A stretch of 7,090 bases of DNA from Oscillospiraceae bacterium. Its GTDB lineage: Bacteria > Bacillota > Clostridia > Oscillospirales > Oscillospiraceae. Under the pieces are notes generated by a model that was not told the origin of the DNA, did not search any database, and saw nothing but the letters and a program-made list of their open reading frames with translations. Below, in pieces: positions 1-5,928 of the stretch. Location: NCBI GenBank assembly GCA_028708585.1, contig JAQVYO010000078.1, positions 1 through 7,090 on the forward strand, written 5' to 3'. Position 1 is the stretch's first letter. Each line of letters starts with the position of its first letter. A program made the translations under genes and the position numbers.

Positions 1-561
1 ATTGATCTGGTGGAGCTTTACTGGATGATTTCGGGGTACGGCGGAGAGACCGCGGGATCCATCGCCCAGAAGCTGAAAATCAACAAGGCGGTTTCAGTTT
101 CCGACCCTCAGGGGAAGATCCAGGCGCAGCAGGTGACCCTGAACGTCTCGGAGCGCCTTTTATGGCTCAAAATGCTGCGGCGGGATATTTACCATCTGGG
201 AATGGCGGTGGACACCGATGACGAGACCTTTGGCACCGCCCCTTCCGGGGTTGCGCTGAAGTTCCGCTATACCCAGCTCGACATGAAAGCGGATCGGATG
301 ATTGTCAAGCTGCGCCTCGCCATGAAGGAATTCTTCTGGTTTCTGGCCGAAGATTTCCGCCGCAGATATGGACTCCGGTTTGACCCCGCCCTGGTGCGGT
401 TTGACGTCAACAAAAGCATGATTACAAACGATCTGGAGACCGTCCAAATCATCAATTTATCCAAAGGCCTGCTGCCCGACCCGCTGCTTTTGGCCAGGCA
501 TCCATTTGTGGACGATGTGAACCAGGCGATGAAAGAACTTCGGAAACAAAAGAAGGAATAG
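1..561 (+). CDS. Phage portal protein, SPP1 gp6-like, C-terminal part (5' end outside window)
   Basis: The reading frame is open from base 1, so the gene starts upstream and only the last 186 residues are visible. The portal is the dodecameric ring at the DNA-packaging vertex of the head; the terminase docks on it and the connector attaches below it. Motifs typical of the C-terminal half of SPP1 gp6-type portals are visible: SGVALKFRYTQLDMKA near residues 80-95, an aromatic/basic helix around FFWFLAEDFRRRYGL, then F(D)VNKSMITNDLETVQI and the late LARHPFVDDVNQ segment before a lysine-rich end. In this family the last segment reads roughly 'HPWV-D-EEEL'. The downstream scaffold and coat genes fit this assignment. 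The GTG at base 10 is an internal codon and not the start. Confidence in the family is high, based on motif recall and not on a search. Confidence 0.9.
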   Translation: MDLVELYWMISGYGGETAGSIAQKLKINKAVSVSDPQGKIQAQQVTLNVSERLLWLKMLRRDIYHLGMAVDTDDETFGTAPSGVALKFRYTQLDMKADRMIVKLRLAMKEFFWFLAEDFRRRYGLRFDPALVRFDVNKSMITNDLETVQIINLSKGLLPDPLLLARHPFVDDVNQAMKELRKQKKE

Positions 562-734
562 GCGGCCCGCTTCCGGGAGATTTTCTGCCGGGACGGCCGC
601 TCTCCGGCTTTTTTTCAGCCCCGGGCACGGCGTAAAACCGCCCGAAATCCGCCTATCCCGCGGCGACACGGCGGGAGCGCCCAGCGCGGAACGAGACCGC
701 GAAACAAAAACGAAGGCGCAAAAGGAGAGCAAGG
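562..734. other. Non-coding G+C-rich gap between portal and scaffold genes
   Basis: This 173-base stretch has no credible forward ORF. It holds a terminator-like hairpin (587-615), an outer complementary pair GCGGCC/GGCCGC (562-567 with 595-600), and a second perfect 6-bp inverted repeat TCCCGC/GCGGGA (656-661 with 671-676). It ends with the scaffold ribosome binding site. No TATAAT-like promoter could be seen. Related phages often carry a minor head (MuF/gp7-like) gene between portal and scaffold; it is absent at this position here, although it could lie elsewhere. Confidence 0.6.
587..615 (+). terminator. Putative intrinsic terminator after the portal gene
   Basis: GCCGG (587-591) pairs with CCGGC (604-608), extended by one G-U pair, and is followed at once by seven T residues (609-615). 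An alternative, longer stem uses CCGGGAGA (573-580) with TCTCCGG (601-607), with one bulged G. Either form puts a G+C-rich stem directly before the T tract. A terminator inside a late operon would need read-through or antitermination for scaffold and coat expression, so function is uncertain. Confidence 0.5.
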
Positions 735-1307
735 ATGACAAGAGAACAGCTGATAAACCTGGGGCTTTCCCAGGAGGCGGCAGACAAGGCCCTTTCGCTT
801 TATACCGAGGAAATGAAGTCTTTTGTCCCCCGGGCAAGGCTCGGCGAAGAGACTGAAAAAGCCGCCGCTTTGCAGGAGCGGCTGGGCGGCATGGAAAAGG
901 AGCTGGAAGCTTTTAAAACGGAAGCGGAAAAAGGAACCGCGCTGCGTAGGCAGCTTTCCGACCTGCGGGAAACATATCAGGCGGAGACCGCCGCGCTGAC
1001 CCGGCAGATTTCCCAGACCAGGCTGGACGCCGCTTTGGACACCGCCATTTTGCAGGAGCGGGGCAGAAATCCCAAGGCCATCAAAGCGCTGATTGATTTG
1101 GAGGCGCTGTCTTTGGGAGAAAACGGAGAGATTCAGGGATTGGATCTTGCCGAGGTCAGAGCATCCGCCCCTTATCTGTTTGAAACGGAGACCGTATCCA
1201 TCGAGGGAACGGGCGCCGCCGGAAGCGGCGGTTTCTTCCCCGGAGAGGACGACCCTTCCCAAATGTCCATGTCCGAATACAAGGCATGGCGGGAACGGCA
1301 GCTTTAG
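735..1307 (+). CDS. Capsid scaffolding protein (phage GP20-like minor structural protein)
   Basis: This 190-residue protein has the layout of a phage scaffold. It has an acidic helical N-terminus (MTREQLINLGLSQEAADKAL), a charged coiled-coil rich in E, K, Q and R over about residues 38-95, and a segment 'RGRNPKAIKALIDLEAL' near 109-125 that resembles the conserved 'KNPKAVKALLDL' element of GP20-type scaffolds. A Gly-rich linker follows at about 158-168, and the protein ends in a short basic C-terminal helix (MSEYKAWRERQL) that would contact the coat. Scaffolds guide procapsid assembly and then leave. The ATG at 735 follows AAAGGAG (721-727) with 7-nt spacing. The gene sits between portal and coat, its usual place. 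Length and context support the call; sequence in this family is poorly conserved. Confidence 0.85.
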   Translation: MTREQLINLGLSQEAADKALSLYTEEMKSFVPRARLGEETEKAAALQERLGGMEKELEAFKTEAEKGTALRRQLSDLRETYQAETAALTRQISQTRLDAALDTAILQERGRNPKAIKALIDLEALSLGENGEIQGLDLAEVRASAPYLFETETVSIEGTGAAGSGGFFPGEDDPSQMSMSEYKAWRERQL

Positions 1308-1321
1308 CAGCGCATCTCTAA

Positions 1322-1335
1322 GGCCCTTTTGGGCC
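1322..1335 (+). repeat. Short perfect hairpin between scaffold and coat genes
   Basis: GGCCC (1322-1326), loop TTTT, GGGCC (1331-1335): a 5-bp all-G/C stem in the 60-nt intergenic space. There is no T tract behind it, so it does not look like a terminator. It could act as a 5' stabiliser of coat mRNA after processing, but that is speculation. Confidence 0.35.
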
Positions 1336-1367
1336 GGAAAACGAAATTTTAAGATGGGAGAACAAAA

Positions 1368-2465
1368 ATGGGAAACACGCTACTGACCCCTCAGATTATT
1401 GCGCGGGAAGCGCTTTTGGTACTCAAAAACAATTTAGTTATGGCAAACCTGGTGCACCGGGATTTCTCGGGAGAGTTTGCCCAGGTGGGCGACATGGTGA
1501 CGGTGCGAAAGCCCGCTACCTTTGTAGCTCATGATTTTACCGATTCCATCATTATGCAGGATGCATCCGAAGATTCCGTTGCGGTGAAGCTGGACCGCCA
1601 CCGGGATGTTTCCTTTGCCGTTACATCCAAAGAACTGACTTTGGATATTACGGATTTTTCCGAGCAGCTGATTGCCCCCGCCATGCGGGCCCAGGCGCAG
1701 GCCATCGATCAGGATCTGCTCAACGAGGTGGCAAATATCTCCTCTTCGGTATCCGCCACGACTTCCCCTTCCAATTTGGAGGACATTGCCGCTCTCAGCA
1801 AGACGTTGGATCTCAATAAAGCGCCTTTGGACATGCGGCGGCTGGTTCTGCACCCTACCCACAAATACCGCTATGCTCTGACCGACAACCTCTCTAAGGT
1901 GGCCTATGCCGGAGACGGTGAGACGCTGCGCAACGCGGAGCTGGGCCGTGTGTATTCTCTGGATACTTATATGGATCAGAACGCGCCGGACACTCTGGCC
2001 GCGGCTGCCGGAACCGCCGCAAGTTACAAAGTGACCGGGACCAAGGGGGCGAGAACGGTTGCCCTTTCGTCGTTAAGCGGCGCTGCGGCCACCGTGAAAA
2101 CGGGGGACGGATTTATTCTGGACGGGCGGCTTTACCGCTTTACGGAGGATGGAACCGGCGTGTCCGGCGCGATGGCATCCGCCGCCATTGACATGCCGCT
2201 GCTTGCAGATTACGCGGCGGCGGACGTTTATGTGGTGCGCGCCACCCACAGCCTTGCTTTCCACCGCAACGCAATCGCTCTGGTGACCCGGCCTCTGGCA
2301 CTGCCTCTGGGCGCGGCCAACGCCGCCATTATCAGCGATCATGGGCTTGGGGTCCGGGTAGTTTATCAATACGACAGCGCTACAAAAAAGGACACCATTT
2401 CCCTGGACATCCTCTATGGCATTAAAACGCTGGATCCCCGCCTGGCGGTTAAGCTGGTGGGATAG
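1368..2465 (+). CDS. Major capsid protein, P22 gp5-like coat with inserted domain
   Basis: This 365-residue protein forms the icosahedral shell. The N-terminal part has the pattern of the P22 coat family (HK97-type fold): 'TPQIIAREALLVLKNNL', then 'GDMVTVRKPATFVAHDF', 'VKLDRHRDVSFAVTSKELTL' around 73-92 and the long helix 'IAPAMRAQAQAIDQDLL' at about 102-118. Residues about 205-295, with 'GARTVALSSLSG' and 'VKTGDGFILDGRLYRFTED', look like the inserted beta-rich domain of P22 coat, where similar short strings (ATVTLSATTG, GDKISFAG) occur. The chain then returns to the core with 'HSLAFHRNAIALVTRPLALP'. ATG 1368 follows GGGAG (1356-1360) at 7-nt spacing. The protein is shorter than P22 gp5 (about 430 residues). 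The alignment to P22 is from memory and should be tested by structure prediction. Confidence 0.88.
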   Translation: MGNTLLTPQIIAREALLVLKNNLVMANLVHRDFSGEFAQVGDMVTVRKPATFVAHDFTDSIIMQDASEDSVAVKLDRHRDVSFAVTSKELTLDITDFSEQLIAPAMRAQAQAIDQDLLNEVANISSSVSATTSPSNLEDIAALSKTLDLNKAPLDMRRLVLHPTHKYRYALTDNLSKVAYAGDGETLRNAELGRVYSLDTYMDQNAPDTLAAAAGTAASYKVTGTKGARTVALSSLSGAAATVKTGDGFILDGRLYRFTEDGTGVSGAMASAAIDMPLLADYAAADVYVVRATHSLAFHRNAIALVTRPLALPLGAANAAIISDHGLGVRVVYQYDSATKKDTISLDILYGIKTLDPRLAVKLVG

Positions 2466-2466
2466 C

Positions 2467-2808
2467 ATGACGCGGACGGAACGGCTGTCATTGCTCCTGG
2501 GGCTGACTTATGGAGACGAGCGGACTTTTGCCGCGCAATTTGCCCTGGACCGGGCGGAGGAATACATCAAAGCTTACTGCAGACTGGATGCGGTACCGGC
2601 GGAGCTGGACAACGCGGCTTTGGCCATGGCCATGGATTTTTACCGGGCGGAAAATCCGGGCGGCGAAGCGGCGGTGGGGCCGGTCAAGTCCATTACCGAA
2701 GGAGACGCCGCCGTCTCCTTCGGAGGAGCCGCCTCCGATAACCCGGGAATGGCATTTCTGAAAGACTACGCGGCCTTGCTCAACCGGTACCGGAAGGCGG
2801 GGTGGTAG
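2467..2808 (+). CDS. Head-tail connector (adaptor) protein, YqbG/gp6-gp15-like
   Basis: This small 113-residue protein follows the coat gene after a single intervening base, suggesting translational coupling. The upstream in-frame ATG at 2416 lies inside the coat gene, so ATG 2467 with GGTGGGA (2457-2463) is preferred. The protein is mainly helical (RAEEYIKAYCRLDAVPAELD, AALAMAMDFYRAE), followed by 'VKSITEGDAAVSFGG', a motif of the adaptor proteins that bind below the portal in SPP1/HK97-type connectors ('...EGD-SVSF'). Its C-terminus 'FLKDYAALLNRYRKAGW' also fits the group. It probably forms the first ring under the portal. A perfect 12-bp inverted repeat lies inside it at 2696-2723. The exact subfamily is uncertain. 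Confidence 0.8.
   Translation: MTRTERLSLLLGLTYGDERTFAAQFALDRAEEYIKAYCRLDAVPAELDNAALAMAMDFYRAENPGGEAAVGPVKSITEGDAAVSFGGAASDNPGMAFLKDYAALLNRYRKAGW
2696..2723 (+). repeat. Perfect 12-bp inverted repeat with 4-nt loop inside the adaptor gene
   Basis: CCGAAGGAGACG (2696-2707), loop CCGC (2708-2711), CGTCTCCTTCGG (2712-2723). It encodes the TEGDAAVSFG motif. A 12-bp perfect stem is stronger than codon constraint normally gives. No T tract follows, so it is not a simple terminator. Confidence 0.85.
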
Positions 2809-2810
2809 CC

Positions 2811-3194
2811 ATGTTTCGGGCAAAAGACGCCCAAAAGGCGGCAAAAGCCGCTTTTGAAAAGCTATATGAAGGAACCTGCGTAGTTTACGGATATACGGAC
2901 GCGGTGAACCTCCAGACAGGAGAAACCGAACAGACGAAGCGGATTCTGTATGCCGGGCCATGCCGCCTATCCAGAACCGCGGCTTTATACTGGCGGTCGG
3001 CGGAACGGCTTTTAAGCGGAGAGCAGCTTTCTTATGACGCCATTTTGTTTTTGCCGCCGGACGCCAGGATAACGGCGGGGTGCGCCGTGACGGTTACACA
3101 AGGCGGATCGGTTTTAAGCTTCCAGCAGGCAGGAGACCCAAACGTCTACAAGACCCATACGGAGGTAAAAATCCGGCGGCTGGACCGCACATAG
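2811..3194 (+). CDS. Head-closure / head-tail joining protein, YqbH/XkdH-like
   Basis: This 127-residue, mostly beta protein overlaps no neighbour. ATG 2811 lies 2 bases after the adaptor stop, behind a GGCGGGG purine run in the end of that gene. A GTG at 2802 is in frame but overlaps the preceding stop region and is less likely. Recognisable elements are 'FEKLYEGTCVVYGY' at the start, 'YAGPCRLS' near residues 46-53, 'ILFLPPDARITAGCAVTVTQGG' in the middle and 'QQAGDPNVYKTHTEVKIRRLD' at the end. These match the pattern of small proteins found between adaptor and tail terminator in PBSX/skin-type phages ('PCRLS', 'LFL-PDV-I--GS-I-VTQ-G', 'SG-P-VY--H-E'). The inferred role is the plug or closure ring under the adaptor. 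Three cysteines (residues 18, 50 and about 93) have no obvious role. Confidence 0.75.
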   Translation: MFRAKDAQKAAKAAFEKLYEGTCVVYGYTDAVNLQTGETEQTKRILYAGPCRLSRTAALYWRSAERLLSGEQLSYDAILFLPPDARITAGCAVTVTQGGSVLSFQQAGDPNVYKTHTEVKIRRLDRT

Positions 3195-3207
3195 GAAAGG
3201 ACTTTGT

Positions 3208-3636
3208 ATGACAGTTTTTCTCATCAAAAAGGGAATCATTAAGACGCTGAGGAAGGCATTTGACAATCTGCCCGTCTATGCAGAACGGGTGGAACAGGGC
3301 TTTTCAAGACCCTCCTTCTTTGTGTTTCTCAAAACCGCAGGAGGAAAGCGGGAATTGGGCCAGCGGCGGAGAAAAAGCGCGGAATTTGACATCCAGTATT
3401 TTCCCGCCGCCGGAGAAAAACAGAATGAGGACATGTATGCCATGGGCGACGAGCTTTTGGAATTGTTTGAAGAGGTGGAAACGGACAGCGGCGTTCTGCG
3501 GCCCGCGGAGGCGATGTATGAAATTGAGGACGATGTGCTCCACGTTTCCTTTTCGGTCTGCTGGTTTACACGGAAAGAGAAGCCGGCTGCGGCCCTGGTT
3601 TCCAAAATTGACACGGAGGTTCTCAATGGGAGATGA
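3208..3636 (+). CDS. Tail terminator protein, YqbJ/DUF6838-like
   Basis: This 142-residue protein starts at ATG 3208 behind AGGAAAGG (3193-3200). The order 'VYAERVEQGFSRPSFFVFL' (about 23-41), 'FDIQYFPAAGEKQNEDMYAMGDELLELFEEVE' (about 60-91) and 'YEIEDDVLHVSFSVCWF' (about 107-123) is the pattern of the tail terminator/completion proteins next to contractile-tail sheath genes ('E-V-QG--RP-FF', 'F-I-YFP', 'DGVLHF'). The protein would cap the growing tube and sheath at the head-proximal end. Its place directly before the sheath fits. No separate HK97 gp10/XkdI-like gene lies between it and the closure gene, unlike in PBSX and skin. Confidence 0.8.
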   Translation: MTVFLIKKGIIKTLRKAFDNLPVYAERVEQGFSRPSFFVFLKTAGGKRELGQRRRKSAEFDIQYFPAAGEKQNEDMYAMGDELLELFEEVETDSGVLRPAEAMYEIEDDVLHVSFSVCWFTRKEKPAAALVSKIDTEVLNGR

Positions 3637-3805
3637 GCGGCGGCTGGAAGCCGCGGCTGCGGTAATTGAAAATTTTATGAAAAGGAAGTGGTTTCATTGG
3701 CAGGAGGAACCTGGACCGCTCAGAACAAGGCCAGACCGGGAATTTACATCAATGCGGCGGCGAAGCAGGCCGTTTCCTCGTCCACAGGCGTGCGCGGCAC
3801 ACTGA
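3626..3805 (+). pseudogene. Possible remnant of the small YqzN/YkzM-like ORF before the sheath gene
   Basis: An ATG at 3626, with GGAGGT (3615-3620) 5 nt upstream, overlaps the last bases of the tail terminator gene and opens a 59-codon frame. Its first 20 or so residues contain 'AAAAVIENFMKRK', which resembles the C-terminal end ('...LIEKFMK-KV') of the small protein usually encoded just before the sheath in PBSX/skin-type phages. After about residue 22 the frame is simply an out-of-phase reading of the sheath gene. The N-terminal part of the usual protein is missing, so this looks like a deletion remnant whose start and ribosome site may still couple translation to the sheath. A chance ORF is also possible. 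Confidence 0.35.
3681..3699 (+). promoter_or_regulatory. Ribosome binding site that decides the sheath start (TTG 3697)
   Basis: AAAGGAAG (3681-3688) lies 8 nt before TTG 3697. The alternative GTG at 3688 overlaps this ribosome site and would add residues (MVS) that the family lacks, since sheath proteins of this type begin 'MAGGTW'. TTG is therefore the better start. Confidence 0.7.
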
Positions 3806-5016
3806 CCATGCCGCTTGCGCTTTCCTGGGGCGCGGGGCAAACGCTGTTTCAGATCAACGCCGGGGAGAATGTTTTTTCCTTACTGGGGTATGACGCGGAG
3901 AGCATTTTGCTGCTCCGGGAAGCGCTCAAACATGCTAAAACCGTTCTTTTATACCGGGTGAACGGAGGAGGAATCAAGGCGTCCGTTACGGCGGACGGGC
4001 TGATCGCCACCGCGCGGTATGCCGGCGTCCGGGGCAACGACATTTCTGTCGCCATTGCGGCGGATCCGGACGAGGAAGGCAAATTTAACGTCGTGACCTA
4101 TGTGGACGGCATGGAAACGGACGTCCAGGAAATTTCCGCTCTGGAAGAGCTGAAGGGCAACGATTTTGTTTCTTTTTCCGGAACGGGAACCCCCGCCGTC
4201 ACGGCGGGGGTCTCCTTAACAGGGGGGACCGACGGGATGGCCGCCGCCGCGGATTATGCCGCTTATTTGGCGGTGGCGGCGGGGATAGACTTCGACGTGA
4301 TGGCCGTTCCGACAGACGACGGCGCCGTGAAAGCTCTGTGCGCCGCTTTTGCCCGGAACATGCGGGAAACGGAAGGAAAAAAGATTCAGATGGTGCTACC
4401 GGATTATGCTGGCGCAAATTATGAGGGAATTATTTCCGTTCAAAACGGCGTGGTGCTTTCCGATGGGACGATCATCGACAAAGTGAAAGCCGTGGCCTGG
4501 GTGGGCGGCGCGGAAGCGGGTGCGGAGGCCGCGAAATCCCTGACGTATACCGAATACGACGGCGCGGTATCGGTTGATACCGTTTACACCAACACGGAAA
4601 TCGAGGATGCGCTGAAAGCCGGACAGCTTCTGTTTGCCGACAGCTACGGCCGCGTTGTGGTGGAACAGGATATTAATACGCTCGTTACCTATGGCGAAAG
4701 CAAAAGCGCTTCTCTTTCCAAAAACCGAGTAATTCGGACCTTGGACGGGTTTTGCAACGAGCTAAAGCGAGCCTGTTCTTTGCATTACATTGGAAAAATC
4801 GGCAATGATTTGGACGGGCGCAACACTGTTCGGGCCTATGCCATCAAGCTGGCTTCCGCCTATCAGAATGCAGGCGCGCTGCAAAATTTCGACGTGCAAA
4901 ACGACATTTCGGTTTCCGCGGGCGCCTCCATTGATGAAATGACGCTGACCATTGCGCTGCAGCCGGTGGACAGCGTGGAGAAGATTTACGCCACCGTCAT
5001 GGTGGGGGAGGAATAA
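3697..5016 (+). CDS. Contractile tail sheath protein, XkdK-like
   Basis: This 439-residue sheath subunit (from TTG 3697) polymerises around the tail tube and contracts during injection. It begins AGGTWTAQNKARPGIYIN, the signature N-terminus of XkdK-type sheaths, followed by an N-terminal domain with 'RGNDISVAI' (about 112-120) and 'FNVVTYVDGMETD', then 'GVSLTGGTDG' (about 171-180) leading into the alpha/beta core with 'FDVMAVPTDD'. The C-terminal domain is highly typical: 'VVVEQDINTLVTY', 'SKNRVIRTLDGFCNEL', 'YIGKIGNDLDGR', 'AGALQNFD', and finally 'LQPVDSVEKIYATVMV'. Length is normal for the family and no break is seen. The stop lies 3 bases before the tube start. A perfect palindrome interrupts the middle at 4189-4211. 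Confidence 0.96.
   Translation: MAGGTWTAQNKARPGIYINAAAKQAVSSSTGVRGTLTMPLALSWGAGQTLFQINAGENVFSLLGYDAESILLLREALKHAKTVLLYRVNGGGIKASVTADGLIATARYAGVRGNDISVAIAADPDEEGKFNVVTYVDGMETDVQEISALEELKGNDFVSFSGTGTPAVTAGVSLTGGTDGMAAAADYAAYLAVAAGIDFDVMAVPTDDGAVKALCAAFARNMRETEGKKIQMVLPDYAGANYEGIISVQNGVVLSDGTIIDKVKAVAWVGGAEAGAEAAKSLTYTEYDGAVSVDTVYTNTEIEDALKAGQLLFADSYGRVVVEQDINTLVTYGESKSASLSKNRVIRTLDGFCNELKRACSLHYIGKIGNDLDGRNTVRAYAIKLASAYQNAGALQNFDVQNDISVSAGASIDEMTLTIALQPVDSVEKIYATVMVGEE
4189..4211 (+). repeat. Perfect 23-base palindrome inside the sheath gene
   Basis: ACCCCCGCCGT (4189-4199) and ACGGCGGGGGT (4201-4211) are exact reverse complements around a single C. As RNA this would give a 9-bp stem with a GTCAC loop. 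It encodes TPAVTAGV, in the loop just before the conserved TGGTDG motif. Confidence 0.85.
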
Positions 5017-5019
5017 GCC

Positions 5020-5490
5020 ATGAGTTTTATGCGATTGGACGACGCCGTAAACGGCGCGGAAGGCCGCGCTTACGCCATCATTGGCGGCCTGCGGGAGGAA
5101 ATGTTTTACCTGCGCAACATCGAAGCCAAAGTGGAAAAGGAAAAAACTCAGGGCAAAACCCTGGGAAAACGCGGTACTCAGCACAAGGCAAACGGGTGGA
5201 AAGGCTCTGGAAGCGCCAATATCTACTATGTTACGTCGCGCTTCCGAAAGATGATGCTGGGATATATTAAAGATGGAGTGGATACATATTTTGACGTCCA
5301 GATCGTCAACGAAGATCCGGCCAGCTCTATTGGGGCGCAGACGGTGCTTCTTCGGGATGTCAATTTGGACAGCGTGATGATGGCCAAGCTGGATGTGGAT
5401 TCCGAGTTTTTGGATGAGGATGTGGATTTTACTTTTGAGGACGCGGATATTTTGGACAGCTTCGGAACGCCGTCGCTGTCCCATCAATGA
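5020..5490 (+). CDS. Tail tube protein, XkdM-like
   Basis: This 156-residue protein forms the stacked hexameric rings of the inner tail tube inside the sheath. ATG 5020 follows a strong GGGGGAGG (5004-5011) placed inside the end of the sheath gene, so the two structural genes are probably translationally coupled. Family-like stretches are 'MRLDDAVNGAEGRAYA', 'EMFYLRNIEAKVEKEK' (about 27-42), 'GKRGTQHKANGWKGSGSANIYYVTSRFRKMML' (about 50-81), 'YFDVQIVNEDPASSIGAQTVLLRDVNLDS' (about 89-117) and an acidic end 'DVDFTFEDADILDSF'. These fit the XkdM/DUF2001 tube family in length and order. Nothing is odd in the reading frame. Confidence 0.95.
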   Translation: MSFMRLDDAVNGAEGRAYAIIGGLREEMFYLRNIEAKVEKEKTQGKTLGKRGTQHKANGWKGSGSANIYYVTSRFRKMMLGYIKDGVDTYFDVQIVNEDPASSIGAQTVLLRDVNLDSVMMAKLDVDSEFLDEDVDFTFEDADILDSFGTPSLSHQ

Positions 5491-5491
5491 C

Positions 5492-5499
5492 GGAGGTGA
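5492..5499 (+). promoter_or_regulatory. Near-perfect Shine-Dalgarno before the tail chaperone gene
   Basis: GGAGGTGA is an 8-base complement to the anti-Shine-Dalgarno end of 16S rRNA, 9 nt before ATG 5509. It predicts high initiation for the chaperone, in keeping with the need for excess short product over frameshift product. Confidence 0.8.
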
Positions 5500-5508
5500 G
5501 CGATTTCA

Positions 5509-5928
5509 ATGAGTAGTTTAAGCGCCTTTTTGGCAGACAATGCTTTGAAAGTGGAGAACGTCAAGGTTCCCGTTTCCGAACGGTTTCAAAACGGGGACGG
5601 GGTCCCTGTCCCATGGGAGCTGAAGGCCCTTTCCGAGGCGGAAAACGAGTTGCTGCGCAAAAGCTGTACCCGTATCGTCAAAAACAAGCGGATGGAAATG
5701 GAAAAGACGGATTTTGCGCTTTATACTGGCAAATTGGTGGTGGCCTGCGTGGTCTATCCGGATTTAAACGATGCGGCGCTACAGGACAGTTACGGAGCGA
5801 TGGGCGCCGACACGTTGGTGAAAAAAATGCTGACCGCGGGAGAATATGCCGCCCTGTTGGAGAAAGTGCAGGAAATTAACGGATACGACAAAGATATGTC
5901 TGAATTGGTGGACGAAGCAAAAAACTAA
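5509..5928 (+). CDS. Tail assembly chaperone, XkdN-like (short, unshifted product)
   Basis: This 139-residue protein has the XkdN pattern: 'LSAFLADNALKVENVKVPVSERF' at the N-terminus, 'PVPWELKALSEAENELLRKSC' (about 33-53), 'YTGKLVVACVVYPDLNDAALQDSYG' (about 71-95), 'KKMLTAGEYAALLEKVQEINGYD' (about 105-127) and the acidic end 'MSELVDEAKN'. It is the functional equivalent of lambda gpG: a non-virion protein that binds tape measure protein and recruits tube subunits. The gene ends in a slippery A AAA AAC heptamer immediately before its TAA stop, so a fraction of ribosomes should produce the extended protein. Confidence 0.93.
   Translation: MSSLSAFLADNALKVENVKVPVSERFQNGDGVPVPWELKALSEAENELLRKSCTRIVKNKRMEMEKTDFALYTGKLVVACVVYPDLNDAALQDSYGAMGADTLVKKMLTAGEYAALLEKVQEINGYDKDMSELVDEAKN

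Noticed and set aside
457..837. Reverse-strand ORF covering the portal-scaffold gap
   Set aside because: It runs across two gene ends and the terminator-like hairpin, and the translation has no coherent domain, so it does not fill the gap.
1203..1225. CGCCGC/GCGGCG inverted repeat near the end of the scaffold gene
   Set aside because: Short stem made of Ala/Gly codons in G+C-rich DNA, easily expected by chance.
615..1262. Reverse-strand ORF of 215 codons opposite the scaffold
   Set aside because: Composition (rich in G, Q, L and R repeats) is that of an antisense shadow of the coiled-coil scaffold gene.
2416..2466. In-frame upstream ATG extending the adaptor protein by 17 residues
   Set aside because: The extension lies wholly inside the coat gene and the added residues do not fit the family start; ATG 2467 is preferred.
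3260..3625. Forward ORF in the alternate frame of the tail terminator gene
   Set aside because: Cysteine/arginine-rich shadow translation; only the part from ATG 3626 deserves mention.
4762..5487. Long reverse-strand ORF of 241 codons
   Set aside because: It lies opposite the end of the sheath and the whole tube gene, both of strong family match; it has no good ribosome site and no recognisable protein pattern.
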